A stretch of 64,000 bases of DNA. It comes from Lasiodiplodia sp. COLG20 (Eukaryota; Ascomycota; Dothideomycetes; Botryosphaeriales; Botryosphaeriaceae). The position numbers and the translations under genes were made by a program. This document shows, in pieces, positions 21,420 through 32,405 of the stretch; the first letter of the stretch is position 1; each line of letters starts with the position of its first letter. The notes beneath the pieces were generated by a model. The model had not been told where the DNA came from. It saw only the letters and a program-made list of their open reading frames with translations, and did no database searches. The DNA lies in assembly GCA_009801085.1 (NCBI GenBank), contig VNWV01000006.1:1116001-1180000 (forward strand). The letters run 5' to 3'.

Positions 21420-22383
21420 TTACGCAGTGTGGCGAGAAGGCAGCTTCCGCATCTCCCGCAGCAAGTTGTTGACGAAGCCGTTGGCCTTCGCGGCTCGCTT
21501 AGGGAAGGTGTTGCGCTTAGTGTATGTACTGAAGGCCTCCCAGCTCTTAAACTTGATCAGCTTCACCCCTTTGCACGGGCCGGCATGCTCTTTGGCAGCA
21601 ATGTTGTCAAGAGTCTGCTCTGGAGGGAGAGTGCGCATGTGGTCGATCAGGTTGACGAGGTTTATCATCACGTTCAGGTCTTGAAGTGCCTATATTCATA
21701 TCCAGAAGGCGTTATTAAAGATTCAAAAGGGTATTCAGGGGCATTACCTTCTTGCATTGGGTGATGGTATCCCCAACCTGGACGTCGACAATGCGGCAGA
21801 GCTTCTGGAGGTTGCGCAGCTTGTCGTCGCCAAAGCAGCGGGTAAACTGCTGCTGGTAGAATTGGGTGCGGCGTTTGGCGTAGTCGTCATCGCTGGGCTT
21901 GAGGCCTTCATGCAGCGCCATACGCTTGAATTCGGCTTCCAGCGTCGCGGTGGGGTCGGGCTTGAAAGCAGCGGACGAGTCAGCGGTACCGGCGAAGCTG
22001 TCTCTATCACCATTAAAAGGGTTGTCGTCGTTGGTGTAGACGGTACCGAAGCAGGCGCGCCACTGGCGGCACCAGAGCTTAGAGCCCGCACCCCAGTGAC
22101 GGTGGATGGCAAGGCGCTTGAAGTTCTCGAGGACGGTGGTCGCGCGGTCGACGCGGTAGCCGGAGAAGGTCTTGAAGAAGTCGAACGGGTCCTGGTCGGC
22201 GGCGTACGCGCGGCCGAAGCAAGCTTTCCACTGGCGACGCCAAAGCTTGGAGCCCACGCCCCAGCCACGTTTGGCGGCGAGCGTCTTGAAGTTGCCCGGG
22301 ACCGACAGCGATCTGTTGAAGGTGTAGTCTTCGAAGGCCACGAAGAAGGCCGGTGGACCCTCGTCGGAGCCTGACGGCGGCAT
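21420..22383 (-). CDS. Hypothetical protein with three tandem LA..W..CFG motifs
   Basis: I do not recognise a named family. Two exons (22383-21748, 21689-21420) encode 301 residues. Three tandem units are visible. Unit 1 contains NFKTLAAKRGWGVGSKLW then RRQWKACFG. Unit 2 contains NFKRLAIHRHWGAGSKLW then CRQWRACFG. Unit 3 is degenerate: EFKRMALHEGLKPSDDDY then YQQQFTRCFG. Each unit is about 60-65 residues and begins after an aromatic/Pro stretch. Similar F..LA...GW motifs occur in many uncharacterised fungal proteins, possibly protein- or DNA-binding modules. The C-terminal exon is basic and helical (NLIDHMRTLPPEQTLDNIAAK). No signal peptide or membrane segment. A TATA box (gene strand CATATAAAT, about 22478-22486) is about 95 bases upstream. 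Confidence 0.75.
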
Positions 22384-22991
22384 GGTGGCGGGTTCGGTCA
22401 GATCAAGAATCGATGCTCAAGTGATTTTGGATGTGGCCACAGAGAGGAAGAGGAGAGTTGGAGGCAGAAAGCGGGAGATTTATATGCCGGGTCTGGGTGC
22501 CTGCTGTGTTGCGTAGAAAGTGGTAGAACGGGCAACGCTATCGTACTTGGGTGAAGGTGATTGTAATTTTGGAAGTGTGAAGAAGCTGGGAATTTTTCGC
22601 TGCTATGCGGTTGTTGTAAGCGGGACTGGGGCTCTTTCAGCAGCCTTGTTCCGTGTTTGCTAAAACCCTTTAAAAGCGGTTATAGGCTCAATTGCATGTC
22701 TGTTTGCTCCAACAGTCGTGAGAAGTCTGTACTCGCCAGCCTATTATGAATGCGAAGTGCTGTTGTTTAGGAATCTTCGAAATTTGATTATCAGAAATAC
22801 AAATTCTACATACACGTCCGGACCATAGCTTCAACTACCCACATATGTTTTTTTCTAAGAAAGAGCTGGGGCATAATTACGCCTGGGGCCTTACTATAAA
22901 TCTTGCGACGTTCAGCTTCACGTACCCGGGCTTGCTCTGAGGAACGCATAAAAGAGTAGGGGTATCATTATTTTAATCTAAACATCTCGCA
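22384..22991. other. Intergenic region with half a MITE
   Basis: 608 bases between divergent neighbours' ends, with the promoter of the W..CFG protein (TATA box near 22479). A half copy of the palindromic element lies at about 22790-22861. GCGAAGTGCTGTTGT at 22752-22766 also occurs beside the element at 18619-18633. No gene supported. Confidence 0.5.
22790..22861 (+). mobile_element. Right half of the palindromic MITE
   Basis: Only the spacer and right arm are recognisable: AATTCTACATACACGTCCGG, then CATAGCTTCAACTACCCACA, then a T-run and CTAAGAAAGAGCTGGGGC. The left arm is lost or diverged. One substitution breaks the usual GGACGATAGC motif. Confidence 0.55.
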
Positions 22992-24374
22992 TCAAACTTC
23001 TCCGAAAACGTCTTCCTTCGTAGGGTCCGGTTTCCGCCTCAAGGCAACGAAGAAGGACTCCTTAGATTCCTGAAAATTGAAAGCTGTCAATACCGCACTC
23101 TGGATGCTTTGCACTAACCGGACGGGGATAACTCACACTTCTCGAAGACTCGGGCTTCTCGCGGAAGACTTTCTCAAACATGCGGCGCAGTTTCTTTTCG
23201 AGCGCCTTGTCCTCGGCGCCCTGGTAAAACTTGCAGACAAAGTTGCCGCCGGTGCGCAGTGTGTCGAAAGCGAACGTCAGGGCAGCGTTGCAAAGATCCT
23301 AAAACAGACGAATCAGGTCACGTATGTTCAAGATGCAAACGAGCCTTACCATGCTGCCTGCGTGGTCTCTGAACGCCATTCCGCTCGTATTCATCATCCT
23401 AAGATAGGGCTCAGTAATGCTCCTCTTGTGAAAACCGGACGTCTGATCCCAGGGCGCGGACATATCACTCAGCACAACGTCGACCACGCGGCCCATGGCC
23501 TCATCCTCCGCGCGCCTGCCCGACTTCTTCTTTCCAGCCCCCGTTGCCGTTCCGACCGCATGCTCCGTTTCACCGTGCGAATGACCGTCTTCCTCATCCT
23601 CCCTCGCGATCAACGGAGCCCTTCTTTCACGATCGATGTATCCCATCTCTTGCTGCTCCAATTCCGCTTCAGTATACCCCTTCGCCTCCGCATGCTCACC
23701 ATGCTCACCATGCTCCACGGCCCCATCTTCCTCGGCCTCTGCTTCCTCGTCTCCCGACCAAATGACCTGCCTCTTCACCGGCCTCCCCCTCTCCGGATCC
23801 TGCACGTACGCTCTCACCTCGGCCTGCACGGCCTCGCTCAGAAAATTGCCTTGTATCGTCGACACGCCGCGGGGTGGCTGGGCGGGGATGACGTCGATGC
23901 CGATGACACGGCCGCCTGGCTGGGTGCGATCAACGGCGACCTGCGACCACGAGCCCGGCGCGTAGCCCAGGTCGACGACCGTGTTGCCGGCGCGGAAGAG
24001 GCGGTAGCGCTGGTTCATCTGCAGCGATTTGTGTGAGCCAGATCCTGGAGAAGTGAGACGGCTGTAGCTACCTCGAGCAGCTTGAACGCGGCGCGGCTCT
24101 TGAGCCCGCGGATTTTGGCTTCCCTGGCGAAATGATCGCGGCCCTGGCGGCTCTTCCAGCGCGTGGATGAAGATGAAAAGCGGACGCATTGGCGTGTTGC
24201 TGGAAGGGCAGCAGCTCGTGTAGCTTCATGGCGGGACGAGATTGCGGCTGTAGAAACGGCGCGGCGAGTAGCTGTCGAGCAGAGCGAGAGACGGTGGGGG
24301 GCGGCGAGGACGACGGGGAGGCGGCCGAGCAGGGCGCTATCGGCCAGCTGGCGTATGAGGCGTGCGGACAGCAT
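22992..24374 (-). CDS. MRM2: Mitochondrial rRNA 2'-O-ribose methyltransferase, FtsJ/RlmE family (MRM2)
   Basis: Methylates a ribose in the large-subunit mitochondrial rRNA using S-adenosylmethionine. Four exons (24374-24072, 24018-23350, 23298-23137, 23069-22992) give 403 residues. The first about 70 residues form an Arg/Ser/Ala-rich presequence (MLSARLIRQLADSALLGRL). The K-D-K-E catalytic tetrad of FtsJ enzymes is visible: K in SRAAFKLLE, D in VVLSDMSAPW, K in NFVCKFYQG and E in KESFFVAL. The SAM-binding motif is VVDLGYAPGSWSQVA. An acidic, His-rich insert of about 110 residues (EEAEAEEDG, HGEHGEHAEA) separates the N-terminal SAM half from the catalytic Asp. That insert is longer than in bacterial RlmE (209 residues in total). 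The DNA there holds a short CATGCTCAC tandem repeat. Confidence 0.93.
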
Positions 24375-25050
24375 GCGTGCTTGGTTGTGAATGGCAAATG
24401 GCGAGAATGCGATTGGGAGAGGAAAAGTCGAAGCTTTGGCCGCGGGCGGGTGTGGCTGCGAGCTCGGAGCTCGCCCGCACCGCCACAGCGAGCGCCAGCA
24501 TCCGAGACCCTTGATTTCTACGAATGCAGCAGTTGCACGGAGGTGTCTGCAGACAGATGAGGAAACGATGACATGGTCTCAACACGCAAAAATGTTGCAA
24601 TGCGCAACCGGAGGCTCTGCTGGTGGTACAGGCCGACTGCGACTCACGGGCCCACGGCGTCCGACGTACGGACACGGCTCGCCAATGACACGACCCGATT
24701 TCAAACGAGTCCGCCAGCCTTCGTCCGGTGTCGCCCTAGGTTCCTTCCGATGCGGAGGAGCGGCGGGCGGGCGGCGAAAATAAGAAAAGAACAAGTTACC
24801 GGATCGGGGAACATCACGATATCACTCTCCCACGCCCCCATTCCTCGCCGAAAGTCGGCTCGCCAGACGGCGCAGCGATGTCGGCCTTCCCCCTGGGTGA
24901 TGCCAACGCACAGCGACGTCGGAATCATTGCGACGTTTGAAGTTGAGCAGTCAAGCTCCGATACGCTACCTTTCGCGCTCTGTTACATCTGATCCGCTCC
25001 TATTCCTCCCGTCGCGGCGATCCTGCCAATCCCCGCATCCCCAGACCACC
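24375..25050. other. Intergenic region, MRM2 promoter and RFT1 3' UTR
   Basis: 676 bases with no supportable gene. Frames on the plus strand are Arg/Ala/Gly-rich and overlap one another. Confidence 0.5.
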
Positions 25051-26804
25051 TCAATTCTCCTTCTTCTCCTGCGCTGCGTCCGCCTTCGGCCGGAGCATCT
25101 GGTAGCATTGCATCAGATACTCACGCTCAAATACAAGGCTGCGCCGAATGTCAGTCCGTCGTTCGACCGCGTCTCAAAGCCACTTACATGTTGAGTGCGA
25201 AAATGCCCGAAACAGCACCACATCTGACCAGCTCTCCGAGCAATCCGTACCCGGACAAGAGCCCTTCCGATAGCCTCAGCGCAACCGGTGCCGCCACCGC
25301 GACCGCCACGCTGAGGCCCTTTGGCAGCGCCGCCAGGTAATCGAATTGCTAAATCGTGTCAGCGACGAGAGAGAGAGAAGTCAGGAAAAAAACACTCACC
25401 TCCCCGTTCTCCCCAAACCATCGCCCGATGAATCCGTTCGCCCAAATAATCCGCAAACCCATGTTGACGCAATTCGCCCACACCAAGCCCTGCCCGCCCA
25501 TCTTCAGCACGCCCAGGAACAGGTATGCGGCGGCGGCGAAGCCGGCAAAGAAGCCGCCCATCCACACGCTCTGGCGGTGCAGGTCGCGCTCTGTGGCGAC
25601 GCTGGCGACGAAGGCCTCGGCGACGCCGTTCAGCGCCAGCAGCGGCACGTAGTAGCAGTAGCACGCCAGCGTCTCGGTCGCCGCCGAGTTGTCGGCCCAG
25701 CGCGCGCCTGCTACCACCCGCAGCAGCAGCGGCGCCAGCGTCGGCCCCAGCGCGCACGCCGCGAGCGAGATGAGCCCGTACAAGTGCACGATCGTCTGCA
25801 AGATGACGCGCGCTTGCCGTACCCCGTCCTTGGCCGGCTTCTTGCCGGCTTCCGACGACGAGCACAGCCGCGAGAAGAGGTTGCGGCTGCTCTCCTCGAT
25901 GGGTTGGAAGAGCATGCGCGCGATGAGGCCACCGTAGTTGGAGGCCAAGGCGTAGGCGCCCTGGTCGGCGAGCGTGGCGAGCGACGCGATGAGGATGGCG
26001 TCGCCCTGCGTGAGGACGTACTTGATGCTGGACTGGAGGTACAGGGAGAAGCTGAGCTTGCAGAGCGAGCGCGGGAACCAGTCGAGGATGTATTCTTTGG
26101 GGTCGCTGGGAAGACGTTAGTTTTCCTTTTGTGGAGTGGAACGAAGAGCAGAAATACTTCTTCTTTAGGCTTTGCGGCGAGAGGGCGAATTTCTCCTTCT
26201 TGGCAACCGGCATGACGTGCCACAGGTATACGGCGAGCAGGACGAGATCGTACGTAGTCTGGCCGATGGCGAACGGCGCGACGCCTGTGTCCAACTTTTG
26301 CTTGCTGGCCCAAATGGCGAAGCCGCAGGTGACGAAACACCGCGCGAGGGTGGCGGCACTTTCAGCCGATGCTCGAACCTTGTAGAGCATTAACTGCTGG
26401 GTTGCGGTGAAGGCAGGCTCGGTGCAGAGTTCGAAGACGGCAGAGTAGGCGTAGAGCCACAGCGACTGCCGGAAGTACGGCACGTCGGGCACATCGGCAC
26501 GCAGCCATAGCCAGGCAAGGGCGTGTGACAGGAGGTATGAGAGAACAATGGCGATGTAAGAAAGGTTGATGACGGCCTGGATGCTGCCGGCCTGGCGCTG
26601 CAGGGCGACGCGCAAGCTTTCGCGGGAGAAGTAGAGGACGGAGATGGAGTAGAGCTCGAGCTGGGCGGCGACGCCAAGCACCTCGGGAGAAAGGAAACGG
26701 AGCAAGACTTGGTTGACCGCGAAAGTGAGGGCTCGCGAGCCGACCTGAAAGAGGATGAGAAAGGTGGCCCCCTTTGCGGAGGCGGAAAGTGCGGAGCCCG
26801 ACAT
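25051..26804 (-). CDS. RFT1: RFT1-type ER membrane protein (dolichol-linked oligosaccharide translocation)
   Basis: RFT1 is an essential multispan ER protein linked to flipping of Man5GlcNAc2-PP-dolichol for N-glycosylation, and it belongs to the MOP flippase superfamily. Four exons (26804-26158, 26105-25400, 25348-25188, 25138-25051) give 533 residues, close to yeast RFT1 (574). The N-terminus holds the signature [20 protein letters not shown] and [20 protein letters not shown]. The second exon has the conserved stretch [20 protein letters not shown], then [20 protein letters not shown] and [11 protein letters not shown]. Many hydrophobic segments follow, ending with a Lys/Glu-rich tail (AAQEKKEN). 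Joining of the exons at [15 protein letters not shown] is in phase and family-like. Confidence 0.94.
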
Positions 26805-27067
26805 CAGGTTCCTTGGTATCGTCTCTTCTCGAGGCGCACAGCGACAGTTACCACTACAGCTCCCTATGCAGGCCCATTGGGTCTCGGGGACTATGTCTCC
26901 CAGGTGGTCAAGTAGGACGGGGGGAGGTATGGGCGACGGTGGCTTAGTCGCACTACGAGGACAGCTAAGTCGTGGCCCGTGCGTCCATGTATAAAAACTT
27001 CTGCCTGCGATTGATCGTCGAAACTATCTGCACCTCCTCATCTCACAGCTACCTACAGCACAGCTTC
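26805..27067. other. Short intergenic region
   Basis: 263 bases between RFT1 and tyrosinase. It holds the RFT1 promoter and the tyrosinase 3' UTR; no specific element recognised. Confidence 0.4.
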
Positions 27068-28304
27068 TCACTCGTAGCTGTAGCAAAGCGTCCCTCCGCG
27101 AGGATCCAACAAGTCATGCAGCGTCGCATTCCCGGCCAGTCGCCCGATGTTCACCTCGAAGTCTAGCGTGACGTTCTTGCCGCTGTAGTCGAAGGGCTCG
27201 ACCGGGCCACCGACATCGTGGAAGCGCGCCGGCAAATCCTTCTTCTGCCATTCCCACAGGATGCGATCGAGGTTGCAGTGATGCAAATAAAAGAGGGGCT
27301 GTGGTAATCCGTCAGCGCTTCTGCATCAGTCATCACGATGGGATTGCCGCCCGTACATCACCTGGACTGTTCGCCGCATCCCCGATGGTGCCCAGCACGC
27401 CGCCGACGCCAAAATGCCCGCTTCCGTGGATGTTTGGCTGCGAGAAGCTCGGGATCCCCTCGAGCGCGCGTGCGTAACTCGTGTAATCCGGCTGGCCCGT
27501 CACGTAGTCCACATTGCTCTGCAGCGCGAAGCTATTCATGACCCAAGGCGCGAAATCCCTCTTCAGGCAGCCGGGCAACCCGACATTGACCTGGAAGGCA
27601 GGATACGTGAAGGGCCCATCGCTGATGCAGCCGCCGCCCGTCCGACCTGTCAGGTTCAACGGGTTCTGCTCGGCCGTGGCCTCAACCCAGGGACCGTTGC
27701 CGCCGAAGCCGGTGATGGGGTCAAAGACTTCCGTCTCGAAGATCGCCGTGCTGTTTTCGTCTGTCGATGCGTCGAGAGACCAGTCCCAGTAACTTTGAAC
27801 TCAGTCAGCTGCAGGCATCCCTAAGCCTTGTCTGGAGTTCGTGCAACCTACGGTTGTGCTCCTCTGTATCCGCATTCCTCTCTCAATGCTTTCTCGTAGG
27901 TTGCAATCAAATAGCGATGCCACAGCGCGAAGTGACCCTGCGAGAACCTGTTCAGCTGAGGCAGTGGAGACGACCGACGAATGTGGGGGGGCATACCACC
28001 CAATGTATTGCTGGGGTTTGGTCTTTGTGGACAGCATGATGATCGTCGAAACGATTGACGGTGCCATTCAGTCCGGTTATGGCGGGTAATCGCGTAAGAC
28101 AGAAAACGGCGTCGATATACGCTATTCTCTCGAACAGCGAGAGCTCTCTCCTGCGCCCAATAAGCTCCCAGCTACGCATCAGCGGGGTCGCAACTCATAC
28201 CATTCCTTCCGCACCGGCGGGTTGATGCAAGGCTTGCTAGCGATGGTCGTGGGTGCGCCAAACGCGGCGAGAGCCAAGCCCCCCAATACAATCGGGAGAC
28301 GCAT
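27068..28304 (-). CDS. Secreted tyrosinase-domain copper oxidase
   Basis: Type-3 copper proteins oxidise phenols, for example in melanin formation. Five exons (28304-28201, 28150-28000, 27937-27852, 27792-27357, 27298-27068) give 335 residues. Residues 1-16 look like a signal peptide (MRLPIVLGGLALAAFG). After KEWRELSLFERIAYIDAVFC, CuA ligands lie in NRFDDHHAVHKDQTPAIHWG then HFALWHRY. CuB ligands are in PNIHGSGHFGVGG and DPLFYLHHCNLDRILWEWQ. YWDWS is a typical family motif. The protein is shorter than classical tyrosinases and ends soon after CuB (GTLCYSYE), without the large C-terminal blocking domain. This suits the short secreted fungal tyrosinase group. A two-base phase at the first intron produces the key KEW/REL junction. 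The substrate cannot be assigned. Confidence 0.9.
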
Positions 28305-29995
28305 CTCTTGAACAATTCTCTTCAGGCTGTGCACTAAGGGAGAGGGGACCGGTACATGCAAGCATCAGGGTTTCGGCCGCATGGAGGTGACCGGTTCTTT
28401 GTACTGCCGGCACATGGCCTGGGTCCCACCGCGTCCGGCGCCACGCATCTCGGATATTTGCGCGCTTCGCCGTACAGTCCCCTCTCGCAGCCGATGGCTA
28501 GCGTGGATTTGTTTATTTGCTCATGTCATGGGTAGTTGAAGCTATCGTCCGGACGAGAATGTCGAATTAAAAATTCTACATATACGTCCGGACGATAGCT
28601 TCAACTACCCATACGTTGTTTTGTTTTTGAAAGGGAAAAGATGAGGCATAGTTACACTCGAGGATCCCGCTATTCTTCGCGTTAGCCATCGGCTGCAGCG
28701 CCCCTCTGTACACGCAAGACCGCCGTTCGTTCGGTTGGGGGGCCCTGAAATCTATCATACGAAACGGACCAAAGGCGGCATGTCTGCGCCGCAACGGCAC
28801 GTCCAGCTGTGCCTCGCCAGCACAATCTCCGTTCGGAAGAGGGGGGACGCGACAGTCACAGTAGTCACCGGGCACGATGCAACGTATGCAGATCGAGTAT
28901 CCTATAGACCGGGGCAGAAGCTCTAGATGGTAAGAACATTGGGGGGGATTAACAGTGTGATCTATATAGTTGTTTCCACCTTCCGAGGTTAGTAGGACTT
29001 CTAGAGATCTGCGCGTGCTCGATCCCTGCACGAGGGTAATTTAGAGGAACTTATCTGTCGCGGGTAGTTGAAGCATGTGCCTGCACATGAATGCATAATC
29101 ACTGACACATGCCTGCTGCCTGCACAGCCAAGTATCGCTACTCGCAAAGAACTTGTGAAGGGCCATTTCATCTGGTCTGTCGTATGGGGGATGGTGACCC
29201 ACACCCGTAGTGCGTTCCCATTGGCGGGAGATGTTCGATTGCGTGCAGCGGTAGCACGGATATGATCTGCGGCACAGCAACACCGGGGCTCTAGCGCCGA
29301 GTCAATAGATGGAAGGTCGCGCATTGCTGCGGAGCTTTTGTGGGTAAACAACTTTATCCCACACATAACCGTCCAGTGGGAGCCGTGGATCCGGGCCGTG
29401 AGTAAATTGCTCCTCGGCCTCGCCACGCAAACAATGATTAGAATTCTATTGCAAACCCTGCTTGGAGGCGGTTTCTTGTCGTGTATCACACAAGTGATTG
29501 CTTCGATGGGCTCTATGACTTTGATCGACTGTGACTTCGTCAATCGAGCGAAGAGTGGTTGGTTGATATGCTCCGGAGTTATCAAGGGTTGATTGCGTCG
29601 TCATGGTTCGGCATCTACGTTGATATAATTGAGTGCATTGGAAGACCCAGCATTTGACCATTCATTTCGGGCATCAAGGCGCTGCTTCCTGTCGGTGATG
29701 AATAGAGGAGAGGAAGACGGCGCAGTCGAGCGATCCGACCGGGTTTAGGAGTTCGGCCTCAGGTTGCCGTCGCATTCGCACTTAACCCCGGCGGCAATTA
29801 GGGAATGCCTTCGGATCGAAGGCCCAGAAGGTAGATGGTAAACCTGACAAAATGGCCCGAAAATGTCGCAGCTGCAAACAGGTGTAGCGAGAGCCAGGCC
29901 GGCTAAGCAGCAGTGCCCGTGTCGTACTTTAGCTGCTGGGCTTCCACACGTTTTTTTTTTAGGTTGTTTGGAGACAAGTAGCTGTTGCGCACCTG
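28305..29995. other. Intergenic region with a complete MITE
   Basis: 1.7 kb with the palindromic element at 28475-28708 and no other supportable gene. Frames at 28735-28926 (plus) and 29001-29585 (minus, beginning at a non-ATG codon) have no recognisable motifs. It contains the tyrosinase promoter and probably the leader of the rhodopsin-like gene. Confidence 0.5.
28475..28708. mobile_element. Palindromic MITE, complete copy flanked by TA
   Basis: This 234-base element has TA at both ends (28473-28474 and 28709-28710). The left terminus is CAGTCCCCTCTCGCAGCCGA and the right terminus is the inverted repeat CGTTAGCCATCGGCTGCAGC ending in CTCTG. The inner palindrome GAAGCTATCGTCCGGACG is intact in both arms. 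The right arm is about 30 bases longer than in the 15165 copy. No open frame of note. Confidence 0.8.
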
Positions 29996-31274
29996 ATGCC
30001 CAAGATGCAGAAGATCACAGCCGACAATGGATCTCGGCAGCCAATGTTCTTGGCCCTCTTGGGACTACTGCTCTTTTTTTCGACCATCACGGTGATCCTC
30101 AGGTAAGAAGCCAGGTCTATCAAACTGAGTAGCATCTGTTGACACTTATGAGGTTTTACTCTCGAATCGTATACGTCAAATACGTTGGCGCGGACGACTA
30201 TTTCATAGTAGCGGCCTTTCTGGTTGTTCTTGGGATGAGTGTAGCAAACGTCATACACGTCAGCTATGGCACAGGGTAACAGCGCGCCAATGTCCGCCCA
30301 AAGTGCACCGCTAATGAAAGCATGACAGGAGACATCTTGCCGACTTGGCTCCAGAGATTCTCATTCCGACTTTGAAGCATTGGTACGCGTACCAGCTAGT
30401 GTATCCGTTTGCTCTGCTCTTCGTCAAGGCAAGCATCCTCGCGCTCTACTACAGAATATTCTCGCAGAAGGCTTTCAAAATATCGGTCTGGTTGATGGCG
30501 GCGATTGTCGCTACGTACACGGTCGTGGTGGTGTTTGTCAACGCCTTCGAATGCCCACACAAAATCTCCAACGCGTGGAGCCCGACGTTTCCCAAGGGCT
30601 GCAACAATCTTCCCAAGGCATACTTTTCGATGGCCGGGGTGAGCATCGCGACGGATTTCTTAATACTCGTCCTTCCCATTCCAGTACTGGTAAAGCTAAA
30701 TGTTCCAAGGAACCGACGTTGTAAGTGGACTCAATCGGCGAGAATTCGCACGCTGACATGTCAGGGGCGTTGATTGGTATTTTCATGACTGGCAGTGTCG
30801 CGGTGGCAGCGTCAATAGTGCGTCTCAACGCGCTTTACATATACACGGTTTCGAAGGACGTCTCGTATGATGCGATCTACGTGGGTACTTCTCGCGGGAG
30901 CAAGAGGAACGACTGTGCTGACACGGCGACAGATACTCCTCTGGTCGCAGGTGGAATGCAATATTGCCATCATTACGGCGTGCATCCCGCCGCTTCGGCC
31001 AATATTCAAGGGGACTTTCCGAGGGAATTCGTCCGGGCGGTCTCGAAGAGAGGGAGGAAGCAAGTATGCAGGCGAAATCTTCGCCCCGGACCGCAGGTTC
31101 AAGGGACAAGAGCTCGTGGAATTCGACTTATACAGCAGGCGCCATAGCGAGCTTCAGAACACGGTCAGCGGTGGGCCGGACAACGAGAGCGAAGAGCACA
31201 TTTTGTCGAGCGGGCGGTCGGGGATCCTCAAAACGATGTGCGTCGAGACGGTTTCAAATCCGACGGATGAGTAG
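29996..31274 (+). CDS. PTH11-like rhodopsin-domain integral membrane protein
   Basis: These fungal seven-helix proteins resemble GPCRs; ligands are generally unknown. Five exons (29996-30102, 30153-30275, 30329-30720, 30765-30880, 30933-31274) encode 359 residues. Visible family motifs include TITVILRFYSRIVYVKYVGA then DDYFIVAAFL, YGTGRHLADL, YPFALLFVKASILALYYRIF, then CNNLPKAYFSMAGVSIATDF and LILVLPIPVLVKLN. Seven hydrophobic segments can be placed, ending before IFKGTFRGNSS. The cytosolic tail is about 90 residues, charged and Ser-rich. No CFEM cysteine domain precedes the first helix. The N-terminus is short (about 16 residues), so an upstream exon cannot be excluded. One intron is only 44 bases. 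Confidence 0.87.
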
Positions 31275-31784
31275 GGTCGTAAAATGTCCGACAGGAAGGA
31301 TGATAGCGCCACGGGGCTGTGAGTGGTGAATGAGTGTTTCTGACCACCCTCTTGCGCATTCGGTGACATAATGGCCGACGCACATGATCTCCTCCAACCC
31401 GGATTGACGAGTCTGAAAGGGCCGGGGCGACGGCGACGTCATGTGCGACATGGCGGCAGCGTGTGACAGAAATGAAATGGGTGCGCAGAGCCGCAGGGCC
31501 CACGGCCCGCGAGGCAGGGTAGTGATGTTCGGCACGGTGTTCCGGATAGCAGTGGAGAAGGTGGAAGAGGTGGCCGGTGCCACGGCAGAAGACCGGGATC
31601 GTCGTTGATGCACACGATCTCCGTCGTCGCTACAGCCCCAGCATCTTCACCATCATGATGGGGTTCTGGGCTCCTCAGGCCCCCCGGCCCCCCAGAACCC
31701 CGTGCCAAGTCCCCAACCACGCGCAATGAGTCAACTTCTTGCTTCGCAGCTGACCAGACCTCCTATCCACAGAGCCAACACGCA
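31275..31784. other. Intergenic region upstream of the GNAT gene
   Basis: 510 bases without a supportable gene. It holds the GNAT promoter. A GGGGTTCTGG / CCAGAACCCC inverted repeat around 31660-31700 brackets a C-rich stretch and could form a hairpin. Confidence 0.45.
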
Positions 31785-32405
31785 ATGCCGGCATCCACAG
31801 AGCCTCAGGACGAGTGCGTCAGGACCAGTCGGATCCTTCTGCGCCGCATGCGCCTCGATGATGTCGCCGACATGCATGTGCTCCGCCAACGCCCGGAGGT
31901 GATGAAGTACACGTACGTGCCCGCTTAGTCGGCAGTCGGCACACCATGGAAGCTAACCTCGCTCCACAGTCCAACGGGCCCGGCTACTGATGTTTCGCAA
32001 ACAGAGGAGTGGGTCCGCGGCTGCCTGAGCCGATCCAACTGCTACAACTTCACCATCGAGCTCCTGCCCACCGACCCGGAACACACCACCACCACAAAAG
32101 TCATCGGCGTGCTGGGCGCTGCCCGTGCCCCCGAGATCGGCTACCTGCTACACCCCGACTACTGGGGGAATGGCATCACTACCGAGGCCGTCACGGCCTT
32201 CCTGCCCTTGTTCTGGAAAAGGTACGATGGCGTCTACGACTACGCCACGGCCGAGATCGACCCCGACCACGACGGCAGCCGCAGGGTGCTCCAAAAATGC
32301 GGCTTTGTTCTGTGGAAAACCAGGGAGAAGGACTTTCAGAGCCCGACCTTGGGCTTGAGGGACACGCAAGTCTACCGCCTACCGCGGCCCAGCACACGTG
32401 TATAG
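31785..32405 (+). CDS. GNAT-family N-acetyltransferase (RimJ/RimL-like)
   Basis: Transfers an acetyl group from acetyl-CoA to an amine; the substrate is unknown. Two exons (31785-31912, 31970-32405) encode 187 residues, typical for this group. It opens with TSRILLRRMRLDDVADMHVL, the usual first strand and helix of RimJ/RimL-type domains. The acetyl-CoA region is APEIGYLLHPDYWGNGITTE followed by AVTAFLPLFWKRYDGV. The downstream segment is DPDHDGSRRVLQKCGFVL, matching the conserved N..S..v..K.GF pattern with Asp in place of the usual Asn. The intron is 57 bases and joins MKYT to PTGP in phase. Confidence 0.88.

Noticed and set aside
29040..29080. GGGTAGTTGAAGC resembling a MITE arm
   Set aside because: Only 13 bases match and there is no inverted partner nearby.
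28735..29592. Open frames between the tyrosinase and rhodopsin-like genes
   Set aside because: They lack recognisable motifs; the longest (minus strand 29001-29585) begins at a non-ATG codon.
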